From a bacterium (GTDB lineage Bacteria; Planctomycetota; Planctomycetia; Planctomycetales; Planctomycetaceae): 64,000 bases of DNA. Each line of letters starts with the position of its first letter. Position 1 is the stretch's first letter. The notes under the pieces were generated by a model that saw nothing but the letters and a program-made list of their open reading frames with translations, did no database searches and was not told where the DNA came from. A program made the translations under genes and the position numbers. The stretch lies in NCBI GenBank assembly GCA_016124895.1, contig WGMU01000058.1, forward strand, positions 1 to 64,000, in the 5' to 3' direction. Below, piece by piece: positions 28,068 through 37,307 of the stretch.

Positions 28068-29972
28068 ATGAGCGGGACATTCGACACTCCGAAACAGTCG
28101 CCTCCCGCTGCGCGCACGGAGCCATCGCGACCTGTTTCCCACGCCAGCGGGCCGCATTATTCAGTCGGACCAGCGACGGCGGGGCGAGTTTCGACGTCAG
28201 GATCCGCGGCCGGAGATTCGCCAGCGACCGGAGCCGACGACGATCTCAATCGGCTGGAAGAAGAACTACTGCTGCAGACTGCGCAGGTGGTTGCGCAGGT
28301 CCGCACGCAACTCGACGATCTTTCGCGGCGCGAACAGTCACTCAACGTCCGCCTCGGTCAGCTTGATGCGCAAAGCCGGTCTCTGCGGCTTGAACGGCAG
28401 CAGCTCGACGAAGAGCGGGCCGAGTACGAACGCAGTATTGAGCAGCGACTGCAGGATGTCGCGAGCACCGAAGATCGACAGCGGCAGGAACGGGTCGAGC
28501 TGGAAGCCCACGAGGAGCGGTTGCGTCAACAGCAGGCCGAACTGGTCGCGGCGCGGGATTCCCTCGCCCTTGAGGCAGAAGCGCAGCTCGAACATCAGCG
28601 TGCTGAACTGCAACAGGCGATTGCCGCCGCGAAACTGGAACGCGACGCACTGGCGGACGAGCGACAGGCTTTGATTGACGAAAGGCAGTTGCTGGCCTCG
28701 CAGTTTGAGGCGGAACGCAGGCAACTGACGGCGCAGGTCGATGAATCGGCTCTGACTGAAAAGTTGCAGCTCGACCGCGAACAGCTCGAACAGGACCGGG
28801 AGCGGTTTCAGCAGACCGTCGACGAGTGGTACGCGGAAAAGGCTGAGGTCGAAGCGGGGCTGCGGCGCGGTCGCGAACAGCTCGACGACGAGCGGCGGCG
28901 TGCCGAGCAGGAAATCGATGAGCTGCGGCGGGCGCAGTGTGAGGAACTCGAACGCGAGCACACCGAGCAGCAGCGTCGGTTGCGTACGGAGTTTCAGACG
29001 CTTGAGGAGAAACGGACGACGACCGAGGCTGAACTGCGGAAGCAGACAGCGCTGCTGGAGAGCCGAGCCCGGTTTCAGCAGGATCATCTGGAACGATCCC
29101 GCCATGAACTGGAAGCCGTGCGTGAGGAGTTCCGGGTCGAATCGCAGCAGACTCAGCAGCGTCTGCAGAATCTGATGGCCGTGCAGCGGCGGCAGGCCCG
29201 GCAGCTCGAACGCCGTGCTGGACTGCTCGAAGAACGTGAGCAGTCACTGAATCGTCAGCAGTCAACGCTCGCCAGAATTCAGGCGTCGGTCAGCGATCAG
29301 TCAGAACGCGATCGCGAGCATCTGGCGTCCGAACGCAAGGACTGGGAAGTCAAACGGCAAAGCCAGGCAGGTGAGATTCGGCGACAGTCGGACATGGTGA
29401 CGCAGCACGCGGAGAATCTCGAAAAACGGCGACAGCGGCTCGACCGTCTGCGTGAGGAACTGGAAGGCCGGCATCAGGAACTGCTGGAAACACAGATCGC
29501 GGTCGCTGAAGCGTGGGGGCAACTGGCGCAGGTGACGGGCGATGACGGCGCGCAGGAACGCGTCGACCGGTCGCGCGAACAGCTCGCCGACTATGTGCGT
29601 TCATTGCGCGAAGGGCTCAACGAACAACGCCGCGAACTGGACGCAGCACGGCAGCAGTTTGAAACACAGCGCGAGAGTTTCCGTGCCGACCGGCAGCAAC
29701 TCACTGATTCGATGGCTGAACGTGAATCCCAACTGCGACGGCAGGAAGAACGACTGGAAACTCAACTGTCCGAAGTCGCCGAACGCGAAGCCGCCTGGCA
29801 GCGGGCTCGCGAAACCTGGCAGCGCGAGCGACTCGAAGCGGAACGAATCATTCGCGAACTGCTCGACGAAGTTGCGGCAAAACTCGACAGCGACTCACCT
29901 GATGAAAACCGCGAGCTGCCGCCGATTCCCAGTCTGCTGGCACTGTCACGATTTCTCGACAATGCCGCGTAG
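28068..29972 (+). CDS. Long coiled-coil protein of unknown function
   Basis: 634 residues. A Ser/Pro/Thr-rich N-terminus (about 1-62) is followed by an almost unbroken coiled coil (about 63-605) rich in Glu, Gln, Arg and Leu, for example EERAEYERSIEQRLQDVA and QLDDERRRAEQEIDELRR. No membrane helix, signal peptide or catalytic motif was seen, so it is probably a cytoplasmic filament or scaffold protein. It ends with a short hydrophobic tail (IPSLLALSRFLDNAA). AAAGGA precedes the ATG. The reading frame is clearly used despite many antisense open frames. Assigning SMC, kinesin-like or crescentin-like function would be unsupported. Confidence 0.75.
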   Translation: MSGTFDTPKQSPPAARTEPSRPVSHASGPHYSVGPATAGRVSTSGSAAGDSPATGADDDLNRLEEELLLQTAQVVAQVRTQLDDLSRREQSLNVRLGQLDAQSRSLRLERQQLDEERAEYERSIEQRLQDVASTEDRQRQERVELEAHEERLRQQQAELVAARDSLALEAEAQLEHQRAELQQAIAAAKLERDALADERQALIDERQLLASQFEAERRQLTAQVDESALTEKLQLDREQLEQDRERFQQTVDEWYAEKAEVEAGLRRGREQLDDERRRAEQEIDELRRAQCEELEREHTEQQRRLRTEFQTLEEKRTTTEAELRKQTALLESRARFQQDHLERSRHELEAVREEFRVESQQTQQRLQNLMAVQRRQARQLERRAGLLEEREQSLNRQQSTLARIQASVSDQSERDREHLASERKDWEVKRQSQAGEIRRQSDMVTQHAENLEKRRQRLDRLREELEGRHQELLETQIAVAEAWGQLAQVTGDDGAQERVDRSREQLADYVRSLREGLNEQRRELDAARQQFETQRESFRADRQQLTDSMAERESQLRRQEERLETQLSEVAEREAAWQRARETWQRERLEAERIIRELLDEVAAKLDSDSPDENRELPPIPSLLALSRFLDNAA

Positions 29973-30001
29973 ACGCGAAGGGGACTCCGGCTTCATAGTT
30001 G

Positions 30002-30020
30002 TCGACCGCATTGCGGTCGA
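30002..30020 (+). terminator. Hairpin after the coiled-coil gene
   Basis: TCGACCGC, ATT loop, GCGGTCGA, 30 bases past the stop; GTTGT (29998-30002) and ACAAC (30030-30034) could add an outer stem. There is no T-run, so it may stabilise the transcript end rather than terminate. Confidence 0.35.
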
Positions 30021-30229
30021 AACGGTGACACAACGTGGGTTTTCAACCGCTTGCGAGTCTGACCATCAATGCCGCATCGATGGAAGCAGCGAAGCCGACA
30101 GCAGCAACGTCTCCCGAAACTTTATCCCGCATCACCAGACGACATCGATTCGTTTCGGGTGCAGGGCGATCAACGGCAATCTGCAACATTCCGACCTCCG
30201 ATTCTCGATCCAACATCCAGAGGCCGACG

Positions 30230-31444
30230 ATGTCTCGACCAGTTCTGACCTGCGCTGTCTGCTCCGTATTCTGCGTCTTCGGAGTTCGATGTCCCGCCGC
30301 CGACGATGACTATCGCGACGAGCGGAAGGAAATGGTTGAGGTTTCTGTCGCGCGTGAGGGCATCACCAATCGTGCTGTGCTGCAGGCGCTGCTGAAGGTG
30401 CCGCGGCACGAGTTCGTCCCGTCGAGTCTGCATAAGGAAGCCTACATCGATAAGGCCCTGCCCATTGGCTATCAGCAGACGATTTCTCCTCCGTACATCG
30501 TTGCCTATATGACTCAGTCGCTCGATCCGCAGCCGACCGATCGGATTCTCGAAATCGGCACGGGCAGCGGATATCAGGCGGCCGTGCTGGGGGACATCTG
30601 CAAAGAGGTTTACTCAATCGAAATCGTGCCGCAGCTTGGCCGCAGTGCAAAGAAGCGGCTGGAGAAACTCGGCTACTCGAACGTGCATACGAAAGTCGGT
30701 GACGGTTACGAGGGCTGGGCTGAGCACGCGCCATTCGATGGAATCATTGTGACGTGCTCACCTGAAAGTGTGCCGCAACCACTGGTCGATCAGCTTCGCG
30801 AAGGCGGCCGGATGATCATTCCGCTGGGCGAGCGATATCAGCAGGTCTTTTACCTGTTTGAGAAACGCGACGGTCGACTCGTGCCGACGAAGCTTGTCCC
30901 GACGCTGTTTGTGCCGATGACGGGTGCGTCAGAAGAGCGGCGGGTCAAACAGCCGGATGGATCACATCCGGAAATCGTCAACGGCAGTTTCGAGGCCGAT
31001 GAAAACAACGACGGCCTCGCCGACAACTGGCACTATCAACGGCAGGTTGAACGCGTCACAGAGGAATCGCGAGACGGCGAATTCTCGCTGAAGTTCACGA
31101 ACGAAGAACCCGGTCGGCCGGCTCAGATGCTGCAGGGGCTGGCTCTCGACGGTCGCCATGTGGCCTTTGTCAATCTGTCAGTCGATGTGAAAATCGAGTC
31201 CGCGATTCCGGGGCCGGAATCGTTCGAGCAGCCAGCGCTGGTGATTCACTTTTACGATCAGGTGCGACGCTCGCTGGGCGAGGGCGTTGTCGGCCCGTGG
31301 CTGCGTCCAGGCGACTGGGAACGAATCGGCCGGCGTATTCCCGTGCCGCCTGGTGCGCGAGAAGCCATTGTTCGAATCGGGCTCAATGGAGCGACCGGGT
31401 CGATGAGCATCGACAACGTCAAGCTGTCATTTGTGCCGCGCTGA
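30230..31444 (+). CDS. Exported isoaspartate methyltransferase with a C-terminal sugar-binding-like domain
   Basis: ATG at 30230 (AGAGG upstream) gives 404 residues. The start MSRPVLTCAVCSVFCVFGVR is a short signal peptide or lipoprotein-like segment, followed by CPAADDDY. Residues about 30-235 are a protein-L-isoaspartate O-methyltransferase: VPRHEFVP, GYQQTISPPYIVAYM and the SAM loop LEIGTGSGYQAAVL (107-120). Residues about 245-404 form a beta-rich domain starting EIVNGSFEADENNDGLADNW, like carbohydrate-binding modules. A SAM-dependent enzyme outside the cytoplasm is odd, since SAM is cytoplasmic. The 3' end overlaps the convergent GGDEF gene by 18 bases. Confidence 0.82.
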   Translation: MSRPVLTCAVCSVFCVFGVRCPAADDDYRDERKEMVEVSVAREGITNRAVLQALLKVPRHEFVPSSLHKEAYIDKALPIGYQQTISPPYIVAYMTQSLDPQPTDRILEIGTGSGYQAAVLGDICKEVYSIEIVPQLGRSAKKRLEKLGYSNVHTKVGDGYEGWAEHAPFDGIIVTCSPESVPQPLVDQLREGGRMIIPLGERYQQVFYLFEKRDGRLVPTKLVPTLFVPMTGASEERRVKQPDGSHPEIVNGSFEADENNDGLADNWHYQRQVERVTEESRDGEFSLKFTNEEPGRPAQMLQGLALDGRHVAFVNLSVDVKIESAIPGPESFEQPALVIHFYDQVRRSLGEGVVGPWLRPGDWERIGRRIPVPPGAREAIVRIGLNGATGSMSIDNVKLSFVPR

Positions 31445-32431
31445 GCCCGCATGGCTGGCGTCGAGATCGACTCGCGTCTTTGAGCTGACGGAGCCGTCCT
31501 CAAACAGTTCGACGCGATAGGCGCGGTCGCGGCCGGATCGTTTGGCCGCGTAAAGACACTGGTCAGCGGCGTCGAGCAATCGATCGGGCCGCAGGCCGTC
31601 GAGGCCGCGGCTCACAACGGCGGCTCCAATCGACAGGCTTGACTGGATCGGCTGATCGTCAAATCGCAGGTTGAGACTTCGCGTCGCGTGCAGCAGGCGA
31701 CGGATCGGCAGATCAATATCGTCGGCACCGCAACCGCACGTCAGGGCGACAAACTCGTCACCGGCAAATCGCGCAATCACGTCGTAAGAGCGAAGCTGCT
31801 TCTGGCAACACTCGGCAACGGCAGCCAGTACCAGGTCGCCGCGCAGATGCCCGAACGAGTCGTTGATCTGCTTGAAGTTGTCGACGTCGATGATCAGCAC
31901 GCCGAGCGTCAGACCAAGCCGTTCAGTCCGCTGCCACTCCTGCTGAAACCGCCGTTCAAAGTGTGCCCGGTTCGGAAGACTCGTCAGCGTGTCGATGGCG
32001 ACCTGCTGCAGCGCCGGTTCAAGTCGATTCCAGCTCAGCAGAACGTCCTCACTGGTGAGCAGTGCGACAAGGTCCGAGCCTTCGTGGACTTCGACGCAGT
32101 CAAGCACGCGCGGACGCGGCTGTCGCGGCTTTGTCGGGCCAGTGGATTCCTGCAATTCCAGCGGTACGGAAATCAGTGACTCGACAACTCGCTGATGCCA
32201 GGTGGCGGCAACGTTGTCAAAATCGCGGATCGCCTGGCGGAAGTTCTCCGACGAAATGATTCCGATCAGGCTGCCATCGTCGTCCTGTACGAGCACGTGG
32301 CGCGATTCGTGCCGGGCGAAAACCTGAGCCAGATCGAGCAGCAGCGAGCCCTTGCGCACAACGGGCACGGCAGCAGGCTCGGTTTCACGACCGGCAACGC
32401 GACTCTCTTTGAAACGCATTCGGTCCGGCAT
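31427..32431 (-). CDS. CBS-GGDEF diguanylate cyclase
   Basis: 334 residues, cytoplasmic, no membrane helix. Residues about 23-130 look like a CBS pair (HVLVQDDDGSLIGIISSENF), which may sense adenine nucleotides. Residues about 140-310 are the GGDEF domain: DTLTSLPNRAHFERRF, DVDNFKQINDSFGH and the signature RFAGDEF (A-G-D-E-F, a variant usually still active). The product-inhibition I-site RSYD lies exactly five residues before it. It should make c-di-GMP under CBS control. In the vicinity of the tad locus and other surface genes, a role in surface behaviour is plausible only. Confidence 0.85.
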   Translation of the reverse strand: MPDRMRFKESRVAGRETEPAAVPVVRKGSLLLDLAQVFARHESRHVLVQDDDGSLIGIISSENFRQAIRDFDNVAATWHQRVVESLISVPLELQESTGPTKPRQPRPRVLDCVEVHEGSDLVALLTSEDVLLSWNRLEPALQQVAIDTLTSLPNRAHFERRFQQEWQRTERLGLTLGVLIIDVDNFKQINDSFGHLRGDLVLAAVAECCQKQLRSYDVIARFAGDEFVALTCGCGADDIDLPIRRLLHATRSLNLRFDDQPIQSSLSIGAAVVSRGLDGLRPDRLLDAADQCLYAAKRSGRDRAYRVELFEDGSVSSKTRVDLDASHAGSARHK

Positions 32432-32562
32432 GGCAATTGTCTTCGGCAGAACAGCTCAGGAACGGATGATTTCGCGACAGAAATGCCGCATATGGAAACC
32501 CTGCCGCATGATCGTTCACGGCGAGCAGATTCCGCCTGGCTGAACCGTCGAATGGCTGTTCC

Positions 32563-32596
32563 ACGCCGCAACACGGCCGGAAATTCGGCGCGGCGT
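32563..32596 (-). terminator. Hairpin after the S53 peptidase gene
   Basis: ACGCCGC (32563-32569) pairs with GCGGCGT (32590-32596), with inner GCCG/CGGC potential. It lies about 35 bases past the S53 stop on the minus strand, at the end of the divergent accessory operon. There is no T-run. Confidence 0.4.
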
Positions 32597-32628
32597 GACA
32601 GACCTTCCCAGGATGATTAAGCAGACAA

Positions 32629-34623
32629 TCACTCAGGTCGCAGCTTCGGTCCTTTCAGACCTGACGAGTGGTTCGCGAATGCGACCGTTGATCGTTGTGG
32701 TGCTCGCGCGCGGCGTCCTGCGATTGCCGGTGGTGGCGCCGTTTCTCCGGAGTCGATCCTCTGAATGCCCGCATCCGACAGGAATTCGATCAACATTGTG
32801 CCAACCGGTGAACCGAGCCCCGTGCAGGCGTTCCACCCAGATGCCGGATCACTCTGGGCTCTGACACTGTAAAAGGGAATGTCTGCGTGGCTGACGCAGT
32901 TATCACCCGACATGGCCTGTCGAAACGCATTCGTTCCAATCGCCTGGTAAAGCCGGGCGTTGACGTTGCTCAGACTGGCTCCGCACTTCTGATTGATGCA
33001 GGCCAGCAGCGACGCCCACAGGGGGGCCGCGGCGCTTGTGCCGCCTCCTGCAGTGGCGACACCACCGAGAATGATTCGATACCCCTTTGCCAGGTCGGCC
33101 GACGCGGCAACATCCGGTACGCCGCGGCCTCGAAAGTCAGGGTTGCTGTGGGCCGATGGACTCAGCCAGGTGCCGGAGCCCTTCAGATCGCCCGGACTCG
33201 GTACATTCGCGTCCGACTGCCACTCAGGCTGATTGAAGTGACCACTGATCCCGCCGGTTGAGGCGAGGTGAAACCCGTTGATATGTTCGTTCCAGGCGAC
33301 CTCGCCGTCTGTCTGGACATTCTGATCCGTCAGAATGGTTCCGCCACAGGCCAGCACGTAGGGGCTTGAGGCGGGAAAACAGACGTTGGCACAGGTTGCT
33401 GGACTGGCGGGATTGGGAGGCAGGCCGACAGAACCAAAGTCACCGGACGCGCAGCAGACTGTAATCCCGCTGGCGTGCAGTTGTTTGAGTGGGTCATTCA
33501 GTGAGTTCAGGTCACCGGCTTTGTACCCGGATTCGGTCTTCCCCCAACTGTCGGTGATGACTGTCGGCCGCGTGATGTCCTGCCCGCCAGCGCTGTTGCG
33601 GTCTCCCGCCAACGCGTACAGGGCGAGCCGAAATTCCTGGGTTCCGCCGCCGACAAAGTAAACGTCAATCTCCGCTTCGGGAGCCAGTGCGGCCACCAGC
33701 TCAATGTCCATCGTGACTTCGAGCATGTGTGACCATTCGCCGAAGTCACTGCCGTACTTCATGATGGCGGCTTCGCCATCCTGGTTGACGGCTTCGGTGA
33801 TCTCGGCCAGCTTCTGCCGGTCCATCTGCTGATTCCAGCCTCCTGACAGACCGATCCAGTTGATTTTCGCCCTCGCAGAGAGTCCGAGTTCCTTGAGAAA
33901 CCGGTTGATGTCTTCCAGATAAAAGCCGCCGCCGAATTCGAGAATGGCAATGCGCTGACCGGCTCCCTTGCTGTCCTCGGGAAACTGGTAGTAGTCCGCG
34001 ACGTCCAGCGGGTTCATCAGAGGCAACCCGCTCGCAGTACCCGTCCCCACCATCGCGTCCAGTTGAGCAGCGAAATTCCGGTCGTAGCACGGGATATCAT
34101 CCAGACCCAGCACGGCTTCGACCTTGTCCACCAGTTCGTCGGGCAGATGAATGGCCTCATCATGCGCACGGTAGGAACCGCGATCGTGCTCGTACTGCGC
34201 CAGTTGAACTTTGAATGCCGCGGAGAGGTCGGCTGCCGTTCCTTCCAGTACGACATCGTGGCGAAGGTTCGAGACGTCCACGACATCAAGGTGGTGCTCC
34301 TCCGCAAACATCCGGACCAGTTCGATATCGGCGTCGGCCGGTGCGTAGAGATTCGCCAGTTCGGAGAGCGACGTGTCCCTACTGACGAAACTGCAGGCTG
34401 CTGCACCGGCCCTCTCATCTTCCACGCCACCGACACCCCGGGATTCCGGATGCAGAACCAGTGTGACGCGGAAGCGTTCTGCCGGAACCGATGCAGGCAT
34501 CATCATGCCGGGAAGCGCTCTTGCCATCAGCCTCGACGTTGTGTCGTGGCCCTTCGACAGATCAGCAACTTTGCGGGCACCGCGAAGATGTACGGGGCGA
34601 CTGTCAGGAACTTCTCGTGTCAT
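32629..34623 (-). CDS. S53 (sedolisin/kumamolisin-like) peptidase
   Basis: 664 residues with a pro-domain (about 48-170, starts FRVTLVLHPES) and a catalytic domain (about 205-600). The Ser-Glu-Asp triad is visible: LEVTMDIELVAALAPEA (Glu and Asp), SWG, the oxyanion Asp in CCASGDFG, and the nucleophile in GGGTSAAAPLWASLL. No signal peptide is evident, unusual for sedolisins, which are normally secreted and acid-active; the first about 45 residues are Arg/Ala-rich. Last gene of a minus-strand set (37307 to 32629) with 1-15 base gaps to the preceding two. In the RiPP setting it could remove the leader, but that is inference. Confidence 0.85.
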   Translation of the reverse strand: MTREVPDSRPVHLRGARKVADLSKGHDTTSRLMARALPGMMMPASVPAERFRVTLVLHPESRGVGGVEDERAGAAACSFVSRDTSLSELANLYAPADADIELVRMFAEEHHLDVVDVSNLRHDVVLEGTAADLSAAFKVQLAQYEHDRGSYRAHDEAIHLPDELVDKVEAVLGLDDIPCYDRNFAAQLDAMVGTGTASGLPLMNPLDVADYYQFPEDSKGAGQRIAILEFGGGFYLEDINRFLKELGLSARAKINWIGLSGGWNQQMDRQKLAEITEAVNQDGEAAIMKYGSDFGEWSHMLEVTMDIELVAALAPEAEIDVYFVGGGTQEFRLALYALAGDRNSAGGQDITRPTVITDSWGKTESGYKAGDLNSLNDPLKQLHASGITVCCASGDFGSVGLPPNPASPATCANVCFPASSPYVLACGGTILTDQNVQTDGEVAWNEHINGFHLASTGGISGHFNQPEWQSDANVPSPGDLKGSGTWLSPSAHSNPDFRGRGVPDVAASADLAKGYRIILGGVATAGGGTSAAAPLWASLLACINQKCGASLSNVNARLYQAIGTNAFRQAMSGDNCVSHADIPFYSVRAQSDPASGWNACTGLGSPVGTMLIEFLSDAGIQRIDSGETAPPPAIAGRRARAPQRSTVAFANHSSGLKGPKLRPE

Positions 34624-34624
34624 C

Positions 34625-35542
34625 TCACTGCTGCCTTGAAACAGATTTCCGCGGATCGGATAAGTTCGCCGATGCTACCCGGCCGGGAGCCAGTGGAGAC
34701 AGAAATTCTCGAACAACCGCGTTAAAACGCGGAGCAGCCGTCATGATCAGAAAGTGATTTCCACCGTCGCCGCGTTCAATCACTTCCAGCCGGGCGTTGG
34801 GCATCTGCTGGCTCATCCAGTGGTGCGACTGCCACGGGATGACGCTGTCACGCCCGGCGACGACGAGCGCGGGAAGAGTCACCGTGGGGATGACGTCGCG
34901 CCAGTCCCGCTCACACAGATCCAGAAACAGTGTTGCCGCCGATCTCCGCGGCAGCTTCAGGTTCTCGGCGATGATCCATTCCCGATCGGCGTCGGAAACG
35001 CAGCCGTCGAGCGATCTGGTCAGCATGGTCCGAGTGAATGCGTCGCCGTCGGGACCAGTCAGAGCGGCCGTCATCTGGTGAACCGTTCGCAATTCCATCA
35101 CGGCACCCGCGGTTTCGCACTCAAGAGGTGACCAGCCAGGTCGACGCATCATGCACGGAGGTGATTCGACGATGATCAGCTTCTGCACTCGGTCACTGGC
35201 GAACTGTTGCCAGTAACTCCAGATCACGGCGCCACCCATCGAATGGCCCAGCAGAGTGACGTCCGAAAGGTTCCACGTTTCCAGAGTGTCGTGCAGGTCG
35301 CGGGCGAACTGCGGAATGCTGAAACCGGATTCGACATTGGATGACTCGCCGTGACCGCGCATGTTCAAAGCGATACACCGGAAGTCCCGGCTGAGGTCCT
35401 CAAGCTGAAAGCGAAACTCGCTGGCTGACTGCGACCAGCCGGGAATCATCACCAGAGTCGGCCCGGAACCCGCCTGCAGAAAGTGGAGTCTGGCTCCGTC
35501 GCGAGTCGTCACGTATCCGGAAGTGGCTGGCCCGATGCTCAC
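34625..35542 (-). CDS. Alpha/beta hydrolase
   Basis: 305 residues. The fold is shown by PTLVMIPGWSQSASEFRFQL, IALNMRGHGESS, the nucleophile elbow LLGHSMGGAVIWSY, VVAGRDSVIPW and the catalytic His in DGGNHFL. No signal peptide. It is one base from the S53 gene and 14 bases from the methyltransferase gene, so the three are probably co-transcribed. Substrate unknown: ester or peptide hydrolysis, or acyl transfer, are all possible for the fold. A second paralog lies at 36501-37307. Confidence 0.85.
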   Translation of the reverse strand: MSIGPATSGYVTTRDGARLHFLQAGSGPTLVMIPGWSQSASEFRFQLEDLSRDFRCIALNMRGHGESSNVESGFSIPQFARDLHDTLETWNLSDVTLLGHSMGGAVIWSYWQQFASDRVQKLIIVESPPCMMRRPGWSPLECETAGAVMELRTVHQMTAALTGPDGDAFTRTMLTRSLDGCVSDADREWIIAENLKLPRRSAATLFLDLCERDWRDVIPTVTLPALVVAGRDSVIPWQSHHWMSQQMPNARLEVIERGDGGNHFLIMTAAPRFNAVVREFLSPLAPGRVASANLSDPRKSVSRQQ

Positions 35543-35556
35543 AGCATTCCTCCGGG

Positions 35557-36414
35557 TTACTCCGTGGCGGGGGCAGACTGTCTTGTCGAAATCGAGAAGT
35601 AATACGGTGGAGTCGCAGGAGCGAATAATCGCGGAGCGGTCCCCCAGCGACCGAAGCTGGCGTCCGGATCACCGATCTGCACCGCGCTGCCCTGCCATCC
35701 GAAGTTCGCCAGAAACACGACCGGATCCTTGACTCCCGAATGCAGCGGGCAGCCCATCTCCTGCCACATCCTGAGGAATGGCTGAGCCATTTCAGAGTCG
35801 AAGTACTCGACCGAGGCCATGTCAGCACCGAGCCAGCTTCCCGCACTGGCGACTTCTCCCAGAGCCGCAAACAGTTCCGGGATGGCCGGCTCAGGCAGGT
35901 AAGGCAGCACGCCCTCCATGATGAATGCCGCAGGGCGGGTTCGATCAAATCCGGCCTTCTGCAATGGAGTCACCCAGTCGAATTCCAGATCAGCGGCGAC
36001 CATCTGCCGTGAGCAACGGGGGGTGACGTCCAGATCCCTGAGCACCGACTCCTTGTGCTCACAGACGCACGGCTGATCGACTTCGTAAAGTTGAATTGCG
36101 TTTGGACAGGGAAGCCGGAAAGCGCGAGTGTCCATTCCGGCTCCCAGCAGAACAATCTGGTCGATCTCCAGTTCGTTGACCGCTCGCAGCAGTGCGTCGT
36201 CGTAGTAGCGGGTTCTTATGGAGATCCCCGTCGACGGTGTATGCAGCGAGTGGCCAGGCAGGCACGACTGCATTTTCTCGTACACCTCAAAGCCCTGCGG
36301 ACCAGCCAGCGCCTCGGCGAGTGGATCGTCAAACAGCCGTTTCGGTTGCTGTGTTTCCAGTGCGCGAGCGGCGGCCATGCACAGGGCAGTTGCCTCGACA
36401 GGGGGAAGTGCCAT
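35557..36414 (-). CDS. Leucine carboxyl methyltransferase-like SAM enzyme
   Basis: 285 residues of the LCMT/PPM-type class I methyltransferase family. Landmarks are RTRYYDDALLRAV, the SAM loop IVLLGAGMDTRAFRL, YEVDQP and the FIMEGVLPYLPE segment; the N-terminal KRLFDDPLAEALAG is also typical. Known relatives methylate carboxylates (for example the C-terminal Leu of phosphatase 2A) or hydroxyls of small molecules. In this cluster a carboxyl-methyl ester on the peptide C-terminus would fit, but this is inference. A 14-base gap separates it from the downstream hydrolase, 86 bases from the upstream hydrolase. Confidence 0.82.
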   Translation of the reverse strand: MALPPVEATALCMAAARALETQQPKRLFDDPLAEALAGPQGFEVYEKMQSCLPGHSLHTPSTGISIRTRYYDDALLRAVNELEIDQIVLLGAGMDTRAFRLPCPNAIQLYEVDQPCVCEHKESVLRDLDVTPRCSRQMVAADLEFDWVTPLQKAGFDRTRPAAFIMEGVLPYLPEPAIPELFAALGEVASAGSWLGADMASVEYFDSEMAQPFLRMWQEMGCPLHSGVKDPVVFLANFGWQGSAVQIGDPDASFGRWGTAPRLFAPATPPYYFSISTRQSAPATE

Positions 36415-36500
36415 CGTTGTCTCGTCTGGTGAGATGTGACTGACAGGTATGGTTCGTATGCAGAAGAACTTTCCGAAATCAGCCGCACTCCTGAGAAGAT

Positions 36501-37307
36501 TCAGAAAACGGCAGCTTCCAGGAACTTAAGTACCGTCCGATTGAACGCAGCCGGTTGCTCGAAGTACGCCGAATGTCCGGCACCAGGAATCTCGGCGTAG
36601 GTTGCACCGCTGATACGTTTGGCGATTCCGCGAGCGAGAACCGGCGGCACGAGGACATCATGACTGCCAGTCAGCACCAGTGTAGGGATTCCGGACTTCA
36701 CAATCGCATCTGGTTCAATCTGAAAGCTTCCGAGGCCAGGCAGCAAATCAGGAAACGCCACGGAATTCAAGGCACTGATCTGATTGAGCAGAAACCAACG
36801 TGCGGGATAGCTCGCCTGGAATTCCGGCGTGGCGGCAAGATCGGACCGGGCGATGGGCATGTTACCGCTGTCAGGGCCGGCGTTCTTCAGGTTCAAGCCT
36901 GCATAAAGCTGCGATGGTGACGGCACATTGCCAGCCGGGCGAAACCCGGAGGAGGATGCCGAAAGGACGAGTGCCGCGACGCGTTCGGGATACTCGGTGG
37001 CCAGTCCGGCAACCGTAACGCCGCCCATCGACTGGCCGATCAGTGCGGCACGTTCGATCTCAAGCCAGTCCAGCAGTCCCAGCAGATCGGCGATCAGATC
37101 GGCAGGAGCTGGCGCAGCGGCTCGACATTGCGTCAGCCCGAAGCCGCGATGATCGAACGTAATGACCTGGTAAGACTCAGCGAATTCCGGAACCTGCTGC
37201 CACCAGCTCAAGTGATTTCCGCCAGCGCCGTGAGCAAACACAACCGGTGGACCCGCTCCGGAAACTTCGTAGTAAAGACGAAGGCCGTTCAGATCGGCGT
37301 AAGGCAT
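36501..37307 (-). CDS. Alpha/beta hydrolase, first gene of the divergent operon
   Basis: 268 residues. FAHGAGGNHLSWWQQVPEF, ITFDHRGFG, the nucleophile elbow LIGQSMGGVTVAGLA, LVLTGSHDVLVPP and IPGAGHSAYFE give a complete Ser-Asp-His set. No signal peptide. Transcribed away from the peptide precursor with 190 bases between the two start codons, so the promoters face each other. In fungal borosin pathways a peptidase of the same broad fold family (prolyl oligopeptidase) cuts and cyclises the core; whether this small protein does something comparable is open. Confidence 0.85.
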   Translation of the reverse strand: MPYADLNGLRLYYEVSGAGPPVVFAHGAGGNHLSWWQQVPEFAESYQVITFDHRGFGLTQCRAAAPAPADLIADLLGLLDWLEIERAALIGQSMGGVTVAGLATEYPERVAALVLSASSSGFRPAGNVPSPSQLYAGLNLKNAGPDSGNMPIARSDLAATPEFQASYPARWFLLNQISALNSVAFPDLLPGLGSFQIEPDAIVKSGIPTLVLTGSHDVLVPPVLARGIAKRISGATYAEIPGAGHSAYFEQPAAFNRTVLKFLEAAVF

